Shown here one piece after another: positions 8,872 through 17,876 of a stretch of DNA of 64,000 nucleotides; within the stretch, counting starts at the first letter, position 1; every line of letters starts with the position of its first letter. The notes beneath the pieces are model-generated. The model saw only the letters and a list, made by a program, of their open reading frames with translations, had not been told where the DNA came from and ran no database searches. Position numbers and translations under genes: made by a program. Source of the DNA: Autumnicola tepida (lineage in GTDB: Bacteria > Bacteroidota > Bacteroidia > Flavobacteriales > Flavobacteriaceae); NCBI RefSeq assembly GCF_031846485.1, contig NZ_JAVRHQ010000009.1, positions 81,079 to 145,078 on the forward strand, given 5' to 3'.

Positions 8872-9714
8872 TTATATTTCCCCGAATAAAATCTTAGCCT
8901 TCTTTGAGAATTCCTGAGTAGTATCATACGAGCTTAAACCTTCCCTCCATTCGGCTTTTTCTTCAGAATCCAGTCCTTTCGAACAACAGTAATTGAGATA
9001 ATAATAAAGGTCCAGATTGTTATCCCGGATTTCTTCCTGCTCAAAATTCCTATCAAGTTTTCTTGCTACTTTATCATAGTTTCCGGTGTACAGGAATGGG
9101 ATCATTTCCAGCAACTCAATCTGCTGGTTCACCCACTCATAATTTGCCTGGTCTTTGTCTAATAAACTTTTTGCCGCCCGCAGGTATTCTTCAGATAACC
9201 GCAGCATATTGCTTTGCACCTCTTCTTCCAGGTAAAGGCTAAAATCCTGATACTTTTTGGCAAGCCTAAGGGCGGTGTGATATTTGGGATTTTTAAAATA
9301 GGCTATAGATTCCATTTGTAAAAAAGAAGTCTGCAGGGAATATTCCGTTAAAAACTCCGCTAATTGTGATTTAGACATATACCCCTTGTGGTGAACAATC
9401 ACGTCCCCATTTCCATTCAGAATAAAAACATCCGGAATTGCCCTTATATTATAACTACCGGCAAGTGCCCTTTCATGATCAATATCAATTTTTACAGGAA
9501 CAAAGTTTTGCATTAATGTCTCTATCTCCGGATCGCTCCACGATTCCGAATCCATTTTCTTACACGGGCCGCACCACGTTGCCCAAAAATCGACAATAAT
9601 TAATTTGTTTGTTCCTAACGCGAGTTCCTGGGCCTCATCTAAAGAGGTAAGCCAATTGGCAGCATAGGAGTTGAAACTAAAAAGGACTAAAATAAAAAGA
9701 GTAATTTTTCTCAT
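8872..9714 (-). CDS. Exported thioredoxin-fold protein
   Basis: This 280-residue protein has a signal peptide ending near NSYA (residue 18) and a thioredoxin domain with FWATWCGPCKK (Cys48/Cys51) and the cis-proline region IRAIPDVF. The C-terminal half (about 130-280) is helical with no recognised domain. It likely reduces or shuffles disulfides in the periplasm. The start is supported by the signal peptide. It is followed at 63 bp spacing, on the upstream side, by the YkgJ gene on the same strand. Confidence 0.85.
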   Translation of the reverse strand: MRKITLFILVLFSFNSYAANWLTSLDEAQELALGTNKLIIVDFWATWCGPCKKMDSESWSDPEIETLMQNFVPVKIDIDHERALAGSYNIRAIPDVFILNGNGDVIVHHKGYMSKSQLAEFLTEYSLQTSFLQMESIAYFKNPKYHTALRLAKKYQDFSLYLEEEVQSNMLRLSEEYLRAAKSLLDKDQANYEWVNQQIELLEMIPFLYTGNYDKVARKLDRNFEQEEIRDNNLDLYYYLNYCCSKGLDSEEKAEWREGLSSYDTTQEFSKKAKILFGEI

Positions 9715-9777
9715 AAATTCTTAAATATTTCACAAAATAAGTTTTCTCTTTTAACTCTGCTAAAAATTTTTTAAAAA

Positions 9778-10269
9778 TTATTTCAGCCTCGCCTTCATTT
9801 TTTCCACGATATTATAAGCGGCAGGACAAATTGCGGTATTTTTAATGGTGAGATTAGAAATTTTATGAAAGTCTTTCCTGTCGGTATGCGGATATTCCCT
9901 GCAGGCTTTGGGGCGAACATCATAAATAAGACAATAATTATCGGGGGCTAAAAAAGCACATGGCACCTCCTGCAAAACATAATCTTTATCTTCATCTATC
10001 CGCAAATACTGCTCAATAAACTGCTGTGGCTTTAGTTTTAAATGCTTACTAATACGCTCAATATCCTTATTAGTAAAAAGAGGGCCGGTTGTTTTACAGC
10101 AATTCGCACAATCAAGGCAATTTGTTTTGGCAAATTCTTCCTCATGCAGCTCCTGCATTTGCCGGTCCAGATCTTTGGGAGGCTTTTTTCTCAATTTTGA
10201 AAAAAACTTTTTATTCTCCTTATGCTTATCTTTGGCGCGGTCGGGAAGATTTTCTAAGGTTTCCTGCAT
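9778..10269 (-). CDS. YkgJ-family cysteine cluster protein
   Basis: This 163-residue protein carries the YkgJ (zinc- or iron-chelating) pattern: NCLDCANCCK, then PCAF, NYC, RPKACREYP and a late Cys in TAICPAAY. The cysteines probably bind metal or an Fe-S cluster, and the biochemical role is unknown. The N-terminal 45 residues are charged. It is divergent from the methyltransferase gene with only 11 bp between start codons. A TATCTTTG on the minus strand at 10274-10281 fits a -7 element, but it would imply an almost leaderless mRNA. Confidence 0.8.
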   Translation of the reverse strand: MQETLENLPDRAKDKHKENKKFFSKLRKKPPKDLDRQMQELHEEEFAKTNCLDCANCCKTTGPLFTNKDIERISKHLKLKPQQFIEQYLRIDEDKDYVLQEVPCAFLAPDNYCLIYDVRPKACREYPHTDRKDFHKISNLTIKNTAICPAAYNIVEKMKARLK

Positions 10270-10280
10270 TTGGCAAAGAT

Positions 10281-10991
10281 ATGAATAAGACTAAGAAGGA
10301 CATATTTGGAATGGCTATTTCAGCCTATTATTATCATAAGGATGAAAGTGATATTATTGTACATTCCCCAGATTTTGACGATGATATTATTCCGGTTTTC
10401 TACCTGTTCAGGGAATTTGGCGATATGCCTCCCATAGAAAAAACCGCTTTAAAAACCTGCCGCGGGAGCGTGCTCGATGTTGGCTGCGGGGCAGGCAGCC
10501 ATGCCTTATATCTTCAGAATAAGAAAAAATTAAAGGTCACGGCCATAGATACTTCCGGGGGCGCCATTAAAATTGCTTCGGAAAGAGGATTAAAAGATGC
10601 TCGCCACCTCGATTTCTTTGAGCTAAAAAACGAAAAATTTGATACTATCCTGATGCTGATGAACGGCACCGGCATAATAGGAAACCTGAAGAATTTGAAT
10701 TCATTTTTCAGACATGTCGAAAATCTGCTGCTACCTGGTGGGCAGCTGCTAATAGACTCTTCAGACCTGAGTTATTTGCAGGATGAAGACGACGATCCGG
10801 ATGATAAATACATTGGGGAAATCCGGTTTCAGCTAAGCTATAAGGGAGAACAGTCAGAAAGTTTTGACTGGCTTTATATAGATTTTGAATCGCTGAAACA
10901 CATAGCCGATTATAACAATTTTAATTGTGAACTTCTAAAAAAAGGCAGGCATTACGATTATCTGGCAAGACTTCAGCCAAAGAAGAAGTAA
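10281..10991 (+). CDS. Class I SAM-dependent methyltransferase
   Basis: Starting at the ATG at 10281 gives 236 residues and avoids overlap with the divergent YkgJ gene. Motif I, SVLDVGCGAGSHALYL, binds S-adenosylmethionine; acidic TAIDTS and the IL-MNGTGIIG stretch fit motifs II-IV. No membrane span or signal is seen, so it is cytoplasmic. The substrate cannot be told; an acidic patch (DEDDDPDD, about residues 170-178) is characteristic but uninformative. Confidence 0.8.
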   Translation: MNKTKKDIFGMAISAYYYHKDESDIIVHSPDFDDDIIPVFYLFREFGDMPPIEKTALKTCRGSVLDVGCGAGSHALYLQNKKKLKVTAIDTSGGAIKIASERGLKDARHLDFFELKNEKFDTILMLMNGTGIIGNLKNLNSFFRHVENLLLPGGQLLIDSSDLSYLQDEDDDPDDKYIGEIRFQLSYKGEQSESFDWLYIDFESLKHIADYNNFNCELLKKGRHYDYLARLQPKKK

Positions 10992-11052
10992 TTTTATATT
11001 TTTGGATTTTTATGCCGCACAAGCGGTACCCAGATCCCGATTTTAAAGCTCA

Positions 11053-11859
11053 ATGTATTATAAAGTCTCCAAAAACCTTCCGAAGAAAATTCAGCTAAAC
11101 AGGTTGCTGCTAATCTTTGCGCTATTTACAACTATTATTTCCTGTACTACCGGCGATGACGATCTAAGCAGCCGGATTGATAAAAGTGTAAATCTAAGGA
11201 GCCTGGGAGATTCTGCGCACGATCTATTAAGCGATGAAAAATTCACTTCTATTAATATTGAAATTGCTTATGTAGCTGGTTATGCGCCAAATCCTGATGC
11301 GCTTAAAATTTTTAAAAGTTATCTGGAAAGAAGAACATTTAAACCCGATGGAATTAATATTAACCTTCGCTCAGTGGAGTCTTCAGGCCTGGCGCCCTTT
11401 GAAATAGATGAAATTGTAGATATCGAAAAGACTACAAGAACCACTTACAATGCGGGTGATGAAATTGCCGTTTTTATTTATTATGCCGATGGCAGTAACG
11501 AAGATGATGAAGACAGCAAAGTAATTCTTGGTTCGGCTTTTAGAAATACCTCCATGGTGATTTATACTAAAACAATAGAAGAATTTGTGGCAAAACCAGG
11601 TAATCCGTCCAGGAAAACCGTTGAAGCTGCGGTACTAAACCACGAATTCGGGCATCTGCTGGGCCTCGTAGACATTGGTTCTGAAGCACAAAGTGACCAT
11701 GCCGACAGTGAGAATGACGGACATTGCACTGCCCGCGGCTGTCTTATGCGTTCTTCTATAGAATTTGGCTATGGAATTGCCAACATGCTGGATGAAAATG
11801 GCGTTCCCATGCTGGACGCCCAATGTATTACAGATCTTCAGGCCAACGGTGGCCGATAA
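11053..11859 (+). CDS. Zinc metalloprotease-like lipoprotein
   Basis: This 268-residue protein has a basic start, a hydrophobic segment and IISC, a plausible lipoprotein signal. The HExxH site is in LNHEFGHLLGLVDIG (around residue 198), with a later His in SDHADSENDGHC that could be the third zinc ligand. The family is often labelled membrane metalloprotease in flavobacteria. It probably acts in the envelope. The gene is 61 bp downstream of the methyltransferase gene on the same strand. A TATTTTTG at 10997-11004 could be its -7 element, but no matching upstream TTG is visible. Confidence 0.75.
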   Translation: MYYKVSKNLPKKIQLNRLLLIFALFTTIISCTTGDDDLSSRIDKSVNLRSLGDSAHDLLSDEKFTSINIEIAYVAGYAPNPDALKIFKSYLERRTFKPDGININLRSVESSGLAPFEIDEIVDIEKTTRTTYNAGDEIAVFIYYADGSNEDDEDSKVILGSAFRNTSMVIYTKTIEEFVAKPGNPSRKTVEAAVLNHEFGHLLGLVDIGSEAQSDHADSENDGHCTARGCLMRSSIEFGYGIANMLDENGVPMLDAQCITDLQANGGR

Positions 11860-11869
11860 TTAATAAAAT

Positions 11870-11897
11870 GAAGTTAGAGGTGGGAAGTTAGAAGGTT
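11870..11897. repeat. Degenerate heptad repeat (GAAGTTA type)
   Basis: Four consecutive 7-mers, gaagtta, gaggtgg, gaagtta and gaaggtt, begin 11 bp after the metalloprotease stop. This belongs to the heptad-periodic family seen in many gaps of this window. Confidence 0.7.
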
Positions 11898-11953
11898 TCT
11901 TTATCGGGTAAGGGTTGTGGTTGAAAAAATTAATCATTCTTTAAAGCAGCTGA

Positions 11954-12006
11954 AAAAAGCTCCCATCCTTTTTAAGGAGAGGTGGCCGAAGGCCGGGGTG
12001 GTTTTA
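11954..12006. repeat. Dispersed palindromic repeat, copy 1 of 2
   Basis: This ~53 bp element has a run of A, a CTCC...TTTAAGGAG inverted repeat and the hairpin GGCCGAAGGCC, then GGGGTGGTTT. A second copy is at 17702-17757. It resembles small palindromic elements dispersed in intergenic DNA of Bacteroidota genomes. Confidence 0.75.
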
Positions 12007-12017
12007 GTGGCAGTAAA

Positions 12018-12985
12018 AAATGGCCAATGGAAAATGGAGAATGGAAAATCTGGCTAACCGGAAGTACAATGTTATGAGTTGTCCGTTGTCGGTTGTCTGA
12101 TTTTATTTTCTGTTTGGGTAGTTTATTGGTCCAAAATTTCACAATATCCTCTGCGGTAATCTGCGTTATCTGCGTTATCTGCGGGAGAAAAAATTGAAAA
12201 TTATAATATAAGTTGGCGATTATCCAATTGCTGAATCTTAAAAATGGCCAATTGAAAATGGAGAATGGAAAATGGAAAATCTGGCTAACCGGAAGTACAA
12301 TGTTATGAGTTATCCGTTGTCGGTTGGCTGATTTTATTTTCTGTTTGGGTAGTTTATTGGTCCAAAATTTCACAATATCCTCTGCGGTAATCTGCGTTAT
12401 CTGCGGGAGAAAAAATTGAAAATTATAATATAAGTTGGCGATTATCCAATTGCTGATTCTTAAAAATGGCCAATTGAAAATGGAAAATGGAAAATCTGGC
12501 TAAACGGAAGTACAATGTTATGAGTTGTCCGTTGTCGGTTGTCTGATTTTATTTTCTGTTTGGGTAGTTTATTCGTCCAAAACTTCAAAATACCCCCTGC
12601 CATAATCTGCGTTATCTGCGGGAGAAAAAATTGAAAATTATAATATAGGTTGAAGATTATCCAATTGCTGATTCTTAAAAATAGCCAATTGAAAATGGAG
12701 AATGGAAAATGGAAAATCTGGCTAACCGGAAGCACAATGTTATGAGTTGTCCGTTGTCGGTTGTCTGATTTATTTTCTGTTTGGGTAGTTTATTCGTCCA
12801 AAACTTCAAAATACCCCTGCCATAATCTACGTTATCTGCGGGAGAAAAAGCGAAAAGTCGAATTATATTATAGTTTTTAGTTGTCAGTTATATTCTTAAA
12901 TGGAGAATGGACAATGATATCCAGCTAAACAGAAAAATCTAATGTTATGAGTTGTGGGTTGTGAGTTTTCTGGCTGGGTAGTTTG
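12018..12985. repeat. Degenerate tandem array, about five units of 203-231 bp
   Basis: The phrase ctggctaaccggaagtacaa or a close variant recurs at about 12050, 12281, 12496, 12718 and (diverged) 12921, giving periods of 231, 215, 222 and 203 bp. Each unit holds variants of atggccaattgaaaatggag, a four-heptad block gttatga/gttgtcc/gttgtcg/gttgtct, tttctgtttgggtagtttat, and 9-mer repeats around atctgcgtt. Frames of 90-130 codons open across it, but they encode the same repeated peptides in each unit and match no family. I see no gene in the 1.2 kb between 11860 and 13075. Confidence 0.85.
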
Positions 12986-13075
12986 TGCACTCCAAATTGA
13001 AACCAATAAGAATCCATAATTCAGCATTCAAAATAAAACAAGCGTATGTGTAATCATAAAGGATTCACTTCTTAC

Positions 13076-15274
13076 TTAATTCGCCACTTCACTAATAAAT
13101 TTTATACGATAAAGCCGCAATTCCTCATCATCGTAATCCCCGTCAAATTCTTCTATCGCGTCATCAATTTTATCGGTTTCCGCCTCAAGAAAATATTCAT
13201 GTATCTCTTCCTGCTGGTCTTCATCTAAAATATCCTGAAGGTAATAATCGATGTTAAGCTTTGTTCCGCTATACACAATGGCCTCCATTTCCTTTATAAA
13301 TTCATTCATTTCCATTCCTTTGGCTGAAGCGATATCGTCCAGAGGCAATTTTCGGTCTACATTCTGAATGATATAAAGCTTTAAGGCCGAATTTGCACCG
13401 GTAGATTTCACCACCAGGTCATCTGGGCGAATAATGTCGTTATCTTCAACATACCTGGCGATAAGCTCTACGAAATCCTTTCCGTATTTTTTAGCCTTGC
13501 CTTCTCCTACACCAAAAATATTCCCCAGCTCTTCTATACTTATGGGATATTTTAATGCCATATCTTCAAGTGAAGGATCCTGGAAAATGACAAATGGCGG
13601 CAAACCAAGTTTTTTTGCCACCTTTTTCCGCAAATCCTTCAGCATATTTACCAGCTGCTGGTCTACTGCTCCGCCCGCTTTTTTTGAAGCTGAAGAAACC
13701 CCTTCTGTAGTCACATCAAAAATATGATCTTCAGTCATCATAAAAGATTCCGGCTGTTGCAAAAATTCTTCTCCCTTGGCGGTGATCTTTATCACCCCGT
13801 AAGTCTCGATATCCTTTTTCAGCATTCCGGAAACCAGAACCTGCCGGATGAGTGCCATCCAATATTTTGAATCCTTATAATTCCCTTTTCCAAAAAGCGG
13901 GTTTTCATCGGTTTTATGTGAAGCGATAATGGCATTGGATTTGCCAACCAGCGTGCGTACCAAGTCTTTGGCCTTGTACAATTCCCTGGTTTCCTTAACC
14001 GTTTTCAGCAAGAGCTCCACTTCTTCCCGCGCTTCCGTTTTCTTTTTGGGATGCCTCACATTATCGTCCATGGAAGCGCCTTCTCCCGTCTCCTGGTCAA
14101 AATCTTCCCCAAAATAATGAAGAATGAATTTCCTCCTGGAAACCGATGTTTCTGCATAAGCCACTATTTCCTGGAGCAGCGCATGGCCAATTTCCTGTTC
14201 GGCCACGGGTTTGCCGCTCATAAATTTTTCAAGCTTCTCTATGTCTTTATAGGAATAAAACGCAAGGCAGTGGCCTTCGCCACCATCCCTCCCGGCCCTT
14301 CCGGTTTCCTGGTAATAACTTTCTATGCTTTTTGGAATATCGTGATGGATCACAAAACGCACATCGGGCTTATCTATTCCCATCCCGAAGGCGATTGTGG
14401 CAACTACCACATCTATATCTTCCATAAGGAACATATCCTGGTGCCTGGACCGGGTTTTGGCTTCCAGTCCCGCATGATATGGAACGGCACTTATCCCGTT
14501 TACCTGAAGGGTTTGCGCCAGTTCCTCTACTTTTTTACGGCTAAGGCAATAAATTATACCAGACTTGCCTTCGTTTTGCTTTACAAACCTTATGATATCG
14601 GCATCTACGTTTTTAGTTTTTGGCCGTACTTCGTAATAGAGGTTAGGCCGGTTAAAACTTGCCTTAAAAGTAGTGGCATCGGTAATACCAAGGTTTTTCA
14701 GAATATCCTCCTGTACCTTGGGAGTAGCAGTTGCCGTAAGTGCCACAATAGGGATATTGTCCCCAATGCGGCCAATGATATTCCTTAAATTCCGATATTC
14801 AGGCCTGAAATCGTGCCCCCATTCACTAATACAATGCGCTTCATCTATAGCGAGAAAAGAGATCTTTTGTGTCTTTAGAAAATCCACATAATCTTCTTTG
14901 GTCAACGACTCGGGGGCTACATATAAAAGCTTGGTTATTCCATTGCTGATATCTTCCTTCACCTGCCGTACTTCGGTCTTGTTCAGCGAGGAGTTAAGAA
15001 CATGGGCCACCCCGTGTTCTGAGGAGATGCCGCGAATGGCATCTACCTGGTTCTTCATTAGGGCAATAAGGGGCGAAACCACAATTGCTGTCCCGTCGGC
15101 AATTAAAGCCGGGAGTTGGTAGCATAGGGACTTTCCTCCTCCGGTTGGCATTACCACAAACGTGTTGTTACCTTTCACAACACTGGTAATCACCTCTTCC
15201 TGAAGCCCTTTGAACTGGCTAAATCCAAAGTATTTCTTCAGTTGTTGGTGTAAATCAATTTCCGTCAAACTCAT
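13076..15274 (-). CDS. recQ: ATP-dependent DNA helicase RecQ
   Basis: This 732-residue superfamily 2 helicase unwinds DNA 3' to 5' in recombination and repair. Visible motifs are Walker A MPTGGGKSLCYQLPAL (Lys48), the DEAH box in IDEAHCISEWGHDFRPEYR, SAT-like ALTATATP and motif VI QETGRAGRDG. The zinc-binding subdomain is reduced compared with E. coli RecQ, with no obvious four-cysteine cluster after motif VI. An HRDC-like region lies at about 535-610, followed by a ~110-residue acidic C-terminal extension common in Bacteroidota. It is divergent from kdsD, 83 bp away. Confidence 0.95.
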   Translation of the reverse strand: MSLTEIDLHQQLKKYFGFSQFKGLQEEVITSVVKGNNTFVVMPTGGGKSLCYQLPALIADGTAIVVSPLIALMKNQVDAIRGISSEHGVAHVLNSSLNKTEVRQVKEDISNGITKLLYVAPESLTKEDYVDFLKTQKISFLAIDEAHCISEWGHDFRPEYRNLRNIIGRIGDNIPIVALTATATPKVQEDILKNLGITDATTFKASFNRPNLYYEVRPKTKNVDADIIRFVKQNEGKSGIIYCLSRKKVEELAQTLQVNGISAVPYHAGLEAKTRSRHQDMFLMEDIDVVVATIAFGMGIDKPDVRFVIHHDIPKSIESYYQETGRAGRDGGEGHCLAFYSYKDIEKLEKFMSGKPVAEQEIGHALLQEIVAYAETSVSRRKFILHYFGEDFDQETGEGASMDDNVRHPKKKTEAREEVELLLKTVKETRELYKAKDLVRTLVGKSNAIIASHKTDENPLFGKGNYKDSKYWMALIRQVLVSGMLKKDIETYGVIKITAKGEEFLQQPESFMMTEDHIFDVTTEGVSSASKKAGGAVDQQLVNMLKDLRKKVAKKLGLPPFVIFQDPSLEDMALKYPISIEELGNIFGVGEGKAKKYGKDFVELIARYVEDNDIIRPDDLVVKSTGANSALKLYIIQNVDRKLPLDDIASAKGMEMNEFIKEMEAIVYSGTKLNIDYYLQDILDEDQQEEIHEYFLEAETDKIDDAIEEFDGDYDDEELRLYRIKFISEVAN

Positions 15275-15278
15275 TCAA

Positions 15279-15304
15279 TTGTCTTACAATTTTATATACA
15301 TTTG
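15279..15304 (+). promoter_or_regulatory. Candidate Bacteroidota-type promoter for kdsD
   Basis: TACATTTG at 15297-15304 fits the -7 consensus TAnnTTTG. A TTG at 15279-15281 lies 15 bp upstream, slightly closer than the usual 17-23 bp. It would give a leader of about 45-50 bases for the TTG start at 15358. Confidence 0.4.
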
Positions 15305-15357
15305 CAATACTAAATATACATATTTCTTTAGTACTTACAATCCCTAATTCATCAAAT

Positions 15358-16332
15358 TTGAAACTTCAGGAAAAAATTCTTACAGCCGCAAAAGAAACCA
15401 TTTCTACCGAAGCTAAAGCAATTGCAAATCTTGAGAATCTCCTTGATGATGAATTTGTTAGCGCCGTGGAAAAAATTTACCGGTCTAAGGGCAGGCTTAT
15501 AGTAACAGGTGTTGGCAAAAGTGCCGTTATCGCTACAAAAATAGTGGCCACTTTAAATTCTACAGGCACCCCCGCCATCTTTATGCACGCCGCAGATGCC
15601 ATTCATGGCGACCTTGGTACCATTCAAAAAGACGACCTGGTATTGTGTATTTCAAAGAGCGGGAATAGCCCTGAAATAAAAGTTTTAATCCCGTTAATCA
15701 AGAATTTTAACAATCCATTGCTGGCAATCACCGGAGATAAAGGTTCTTTCCTCGGAAAAGAAGCCGATTTTGTGCTGAATTCTTACGTAGAAAAGGAGGC
15801 CTGCCCCAACAACCTTGCCCCTACCACAAGCACTACCGCGCAGCTGGTAATTGGTGATGCCATAGCCGTTTGCCTCTTAAAGCTGAAAAAATTTTCCAGG
15901 AAAGATTTCGCCAAATACCATCCCGGCGGCTCCCTTGGGAAAAAACTTTACCTGCGGGTGCGCGATATCACTTCCCAAAATGAAAAGCCCTTGGTGAAAC
16001 CCGAAAGCAGCGTATCGGAAGTGATTATTGAAATTTCTGAAAAAATGCTTGGGGTTACCGCCGTGATCGAAAATGATGAAATTATTGGGGTGATTACCGA
16101 TGGGGATATTAGGAGAATGCTGAAGGACAACAAAGAATTTAAAGGCCTGACCGCGAGGGACATCATGAGCAAAAATCCGCGGCTCATAAGCCAGGACGCC
16201 CTCGCCGTAGATGCCCTGGAACTAATAGAAGATAATAAAATAACCCAGCTGCTGGCCATAGATGATGAAATAGGCGGGAAATACGCCGGCGTGGTGCATC
16301 TTCATAATTTAATTCGCGAAGGAATTTTATAG
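15358..16332 (+). CDS. kdsD: Arabinose-5-phosphate isomerase (KpsF/GutQ/KdsD family)
   Basis: This 324-residue protein joins a SIS sugar-isomerase domain (about 35-170; GVGKSAVIATKIVATLNSTGTPAIFMHAADAIHGDLG, then CISKSGNSPE) to two CBS domains (about 205-324). The family converts ribulose-5-phosphate to arabinose-5-phosphate, the first step to Kdo for lipopolysaccharide. The start is a TTG at 15358; no in-frame ATG lies nearby and the next Met falls inside the SIS domain. It directly abuts tatC (stop 16332, ATG 16333), so the two are one transcript. Confidence 0.9.
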   Translation: MKLQEKILTAAKETISTEAKAIANLENLLDDEFVSAVEKIYRSKGRLIVTGVGKSAVIATKIVATLNSTGTPAIFMHAADAIHGDLGTIQKDDLVLCISKSGNSPEIKVLIPLIKNFNNPLLAITGDKGSFLGKEADFVLNSYVEKEACPNNLAPTTSTTAQLVIGDAIAVCLLKLKKFSRKDFAKYHPGGSLGKKLYLRVRDITSQNEKPLVKPESSVSEVIIEISEKMLGVTAVIENDEIIGVITDGDIRRMLKDNKEFKGLTARDIMSKNPRLISQDALAVDALELIEDNKITQLLAIDDEIGGKYAGVVHLHNLIREGIL

Positions 16333-17184
16333 ATGAAAAAAATCAAAGCTCCGCAACCGGAACAGGAAAAAGAAATGTCTTTTTTAGACCACCTGGAAGA
16401 TCTCAGGTGGCATTTAATACGCGCAACACTCTCTGTAGTAATTGCGGCCAGCCTGGCTTTTCTTGCCAAAGATTTTATATTCGATGTTTTGCTGTTTGGC
16501 CCTAGTAAAGGAAGTTTCTTTTCTTATAAAATCTTATGCCAAATGTCTCAGGCCCTGGGTTTCGACAGTGGGTTTTGCCAGGAAAAACTACCATTTGCCA
16601 TTCAAAGCCGTACCATGGGAGGACAATTTTCAGCACACGTATGGACTTCCATAACCGCAGGATTCATCGTTGCCTTTCCATATATAATATATGAATTCTG
16701 GAAGTTTGTAGCGCCGGCCATGCATGAAAATGAGAGAAGAAACGCAAAGGGATTTATTTTTATTACTTCCCTCCTGTTCTTCCTGGGCGTTGTTTTTGGA
16801 TATTATGTAATCACTCCGCTTTCTATTAATTTCCTCGGAAAGTACCAGGTGAGCGATATGGTTCTTAACCAGTTCGATTTAAGCAGTTATATTAGCCTCG
16901 TGAGGGCTTCGGTACTTGCCAGCGGCCTGATATTTGAACTTCCAATAGTAATTTATTTCCTCACCAAAGTGGGAGTGGTTACACCAGATTTCCTGAAGAC
17001 TTACCGAAAATATGCCCTGGTTGTGGTGCTGATTGTTTCAGCCGTTATTACCCCTCCAGACATTGTGAGCCAGATAATTGTGGCTATCCCGGTTTTGATT
17101 TTATATGAAGTGAGTATTGTTATCTCCAATATAATCTACAAAAGAGAATTGAAAAATTTAAATAAAAAAGGCTATGATCAATAA
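16333..17184 (+). CDS. tatC: Sec-independent protein translocase TatC
   Basis: This 283-residue inner-membrane protein has six hydrophobic segments and the TatC hallmarks MSFLDHLEDLRWHLIRA near the N-terminus and FPYIIYEFWKFVAPAMHENERR after the second span. TatC recognises twin-arginine signal peptides of folded exported proteins. A ~55-residue insert-like loop between spans 1 and 2 (FGPSKGSFFSYKILCQM...) is usual for Bacteroidota TatC. The gene overlaps the next one by 11 bp. Confidence 0.95.
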   Translation: MKKIKAPQPEQEKEMSFLDHLEDLRWHLIRATLSVVIAASLAFLAKDFIFDVLLFGPSKGSFFSYKILCQMSQALGFDSGFCQEKLPFAIQSRTMGGQFSAHVWTSITAGFIVAFPYIIYEFWKFVAPAMHENERRNAKGFIFITSLLFFLGVVFGYYVITPLSINFLGKYQVSDMVLNQFDLSSYISLVRASVLASGLIFELPIVIYFLTKVGVVTPDFLKTYRKYALVVVLIVSAVITPPDIVSQIIVAIPVLILYEVSIVISNIIYKRELKNLNKKGYDQ

Positions 17185-17530
17185 GGTTGAGGAATTTAAT
17201 TCCTACCGCCAACAAATGAATGATAAAATCCTGAGTGAAAACAATAAAGTTCTAAAGAGGATTTTTAACCTGGATACCAATGCTTTCGCTGAAGGTGCCC
17301 TGGACAAGCGAACAAAAGAGCTGCTGGGCCTTGTAGCCTCGCTGGTTTTGCGATGTGACGACTGCGTGAAATACCACCTGGAATCCAGCCATAAGGAAAA
17401 CATTACCAGGGAAGAAGTAATGGAAACCCTTAGTATTGGCACCCTAATTGGCGGGACCATTGTTATTCCCCACCTGCGCCGGGCTTTTGAATACTGGGAA
17501 GCTCTGGAAGATGCAAAAAGGGAAGAGTAG
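17174..17530 (+). CDS. Carboxymuconolactone decarboxylase (AhpD-like) family protein
   Basis: This 118-residue helical protein has the AhpD-like site LRCDDCVKYHLESSHKENITREEVMETL, a CxxC followed by a His. Such proteins act as small redox or peroxidase-linked enzymes. It overlaps tatC by 11 bp, suggesting translational coupling in a kdsD-tatC-AhpD-like operon, an order I recognise as conserved in flavobacteria. It is short but full-length for the family. Confidence 0.85.
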   Translation: MINKVEEFNSYRQQMNDKILSENNKVLKRIFNLDTNAFAEGALDKRTKELLGLVASLVLRCDDCVKYHLESSHKENITREEVMETLSIGTLIGGTIVIPHLRRAFEYWEALEDAKREE

Positions 17531-17578
17531 CCTTGAGTTTTGAGGTTGAAAAGAGTGAGAAGTTAAAATAGGTTACCA

Positions 17579-17602
17579 GTTGTCTGTTGTCTGTTATCTG
17601 TA
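17579..17602. repeat. Heptad repeat (GTTGTCT type)
   Basis: Three 7-mers, gttgtct, gttgtct and gttatct, run from 17579 in the gap after the AhpD-like gene. The remaining gap (17531-17876, 346 bp) also holds the palindromic element at 17702-17757 and otherwise shows no gene. Confidence 0.65.
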
Positions 17603-17701
17603 AATAGCGATGGGTGATGGAATTCGTAATCTATGGTTTAAATAGCTGAAGACTGCTAAAAAAGCATAAACTTAATAACTTAAAGCATAAGAAACGCGCT
17701 T

Positions 17702-17757
17702 AAAAAAGCTCCTCCACTTCTTTAAGGGAGGTGGCCGAAGGCCGGAGGGGTGGTTTC
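17702..17757. repeat. Dispersed palindromic repeat, copy 2 of 2
   Basis: This copy shares AAAAAGCTCC, CTTTAAGGGAGGTGGCC, GAAGGCCGG and GGGGTGGTTT with the element at 11954-12006. It contains the same GGCCGAAGGCC hairpin and lies upstream of lptB. Confidence 0.75.
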
Positions 17758-17876
17758 GGGAAATTGCAAACCTTAAGTTATGGCTATAACCGGTAAATTC
17801 TTATAATTAGAAGGTGGCAGAATAATTTTGGATAAATTTTTGATTAGAACCAGGCGACCCAACAAATATTAAAAAT

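Noticed and set aside
11972..12735. Long minus-strand frames of 91 and 133 codons in the 12 kb repeat
   Set aside because: They translate the same repeated DNA into the same peptides (WTNKLPKQKIKS), have no family match and follow the repeat units, so they are not treated as genes.
14051..14788. A 245-codon plus-strand frame opposite recQ
   Set aside because: It is antisense to the helicase motifs, which are conserved; the residues show no family pattern.
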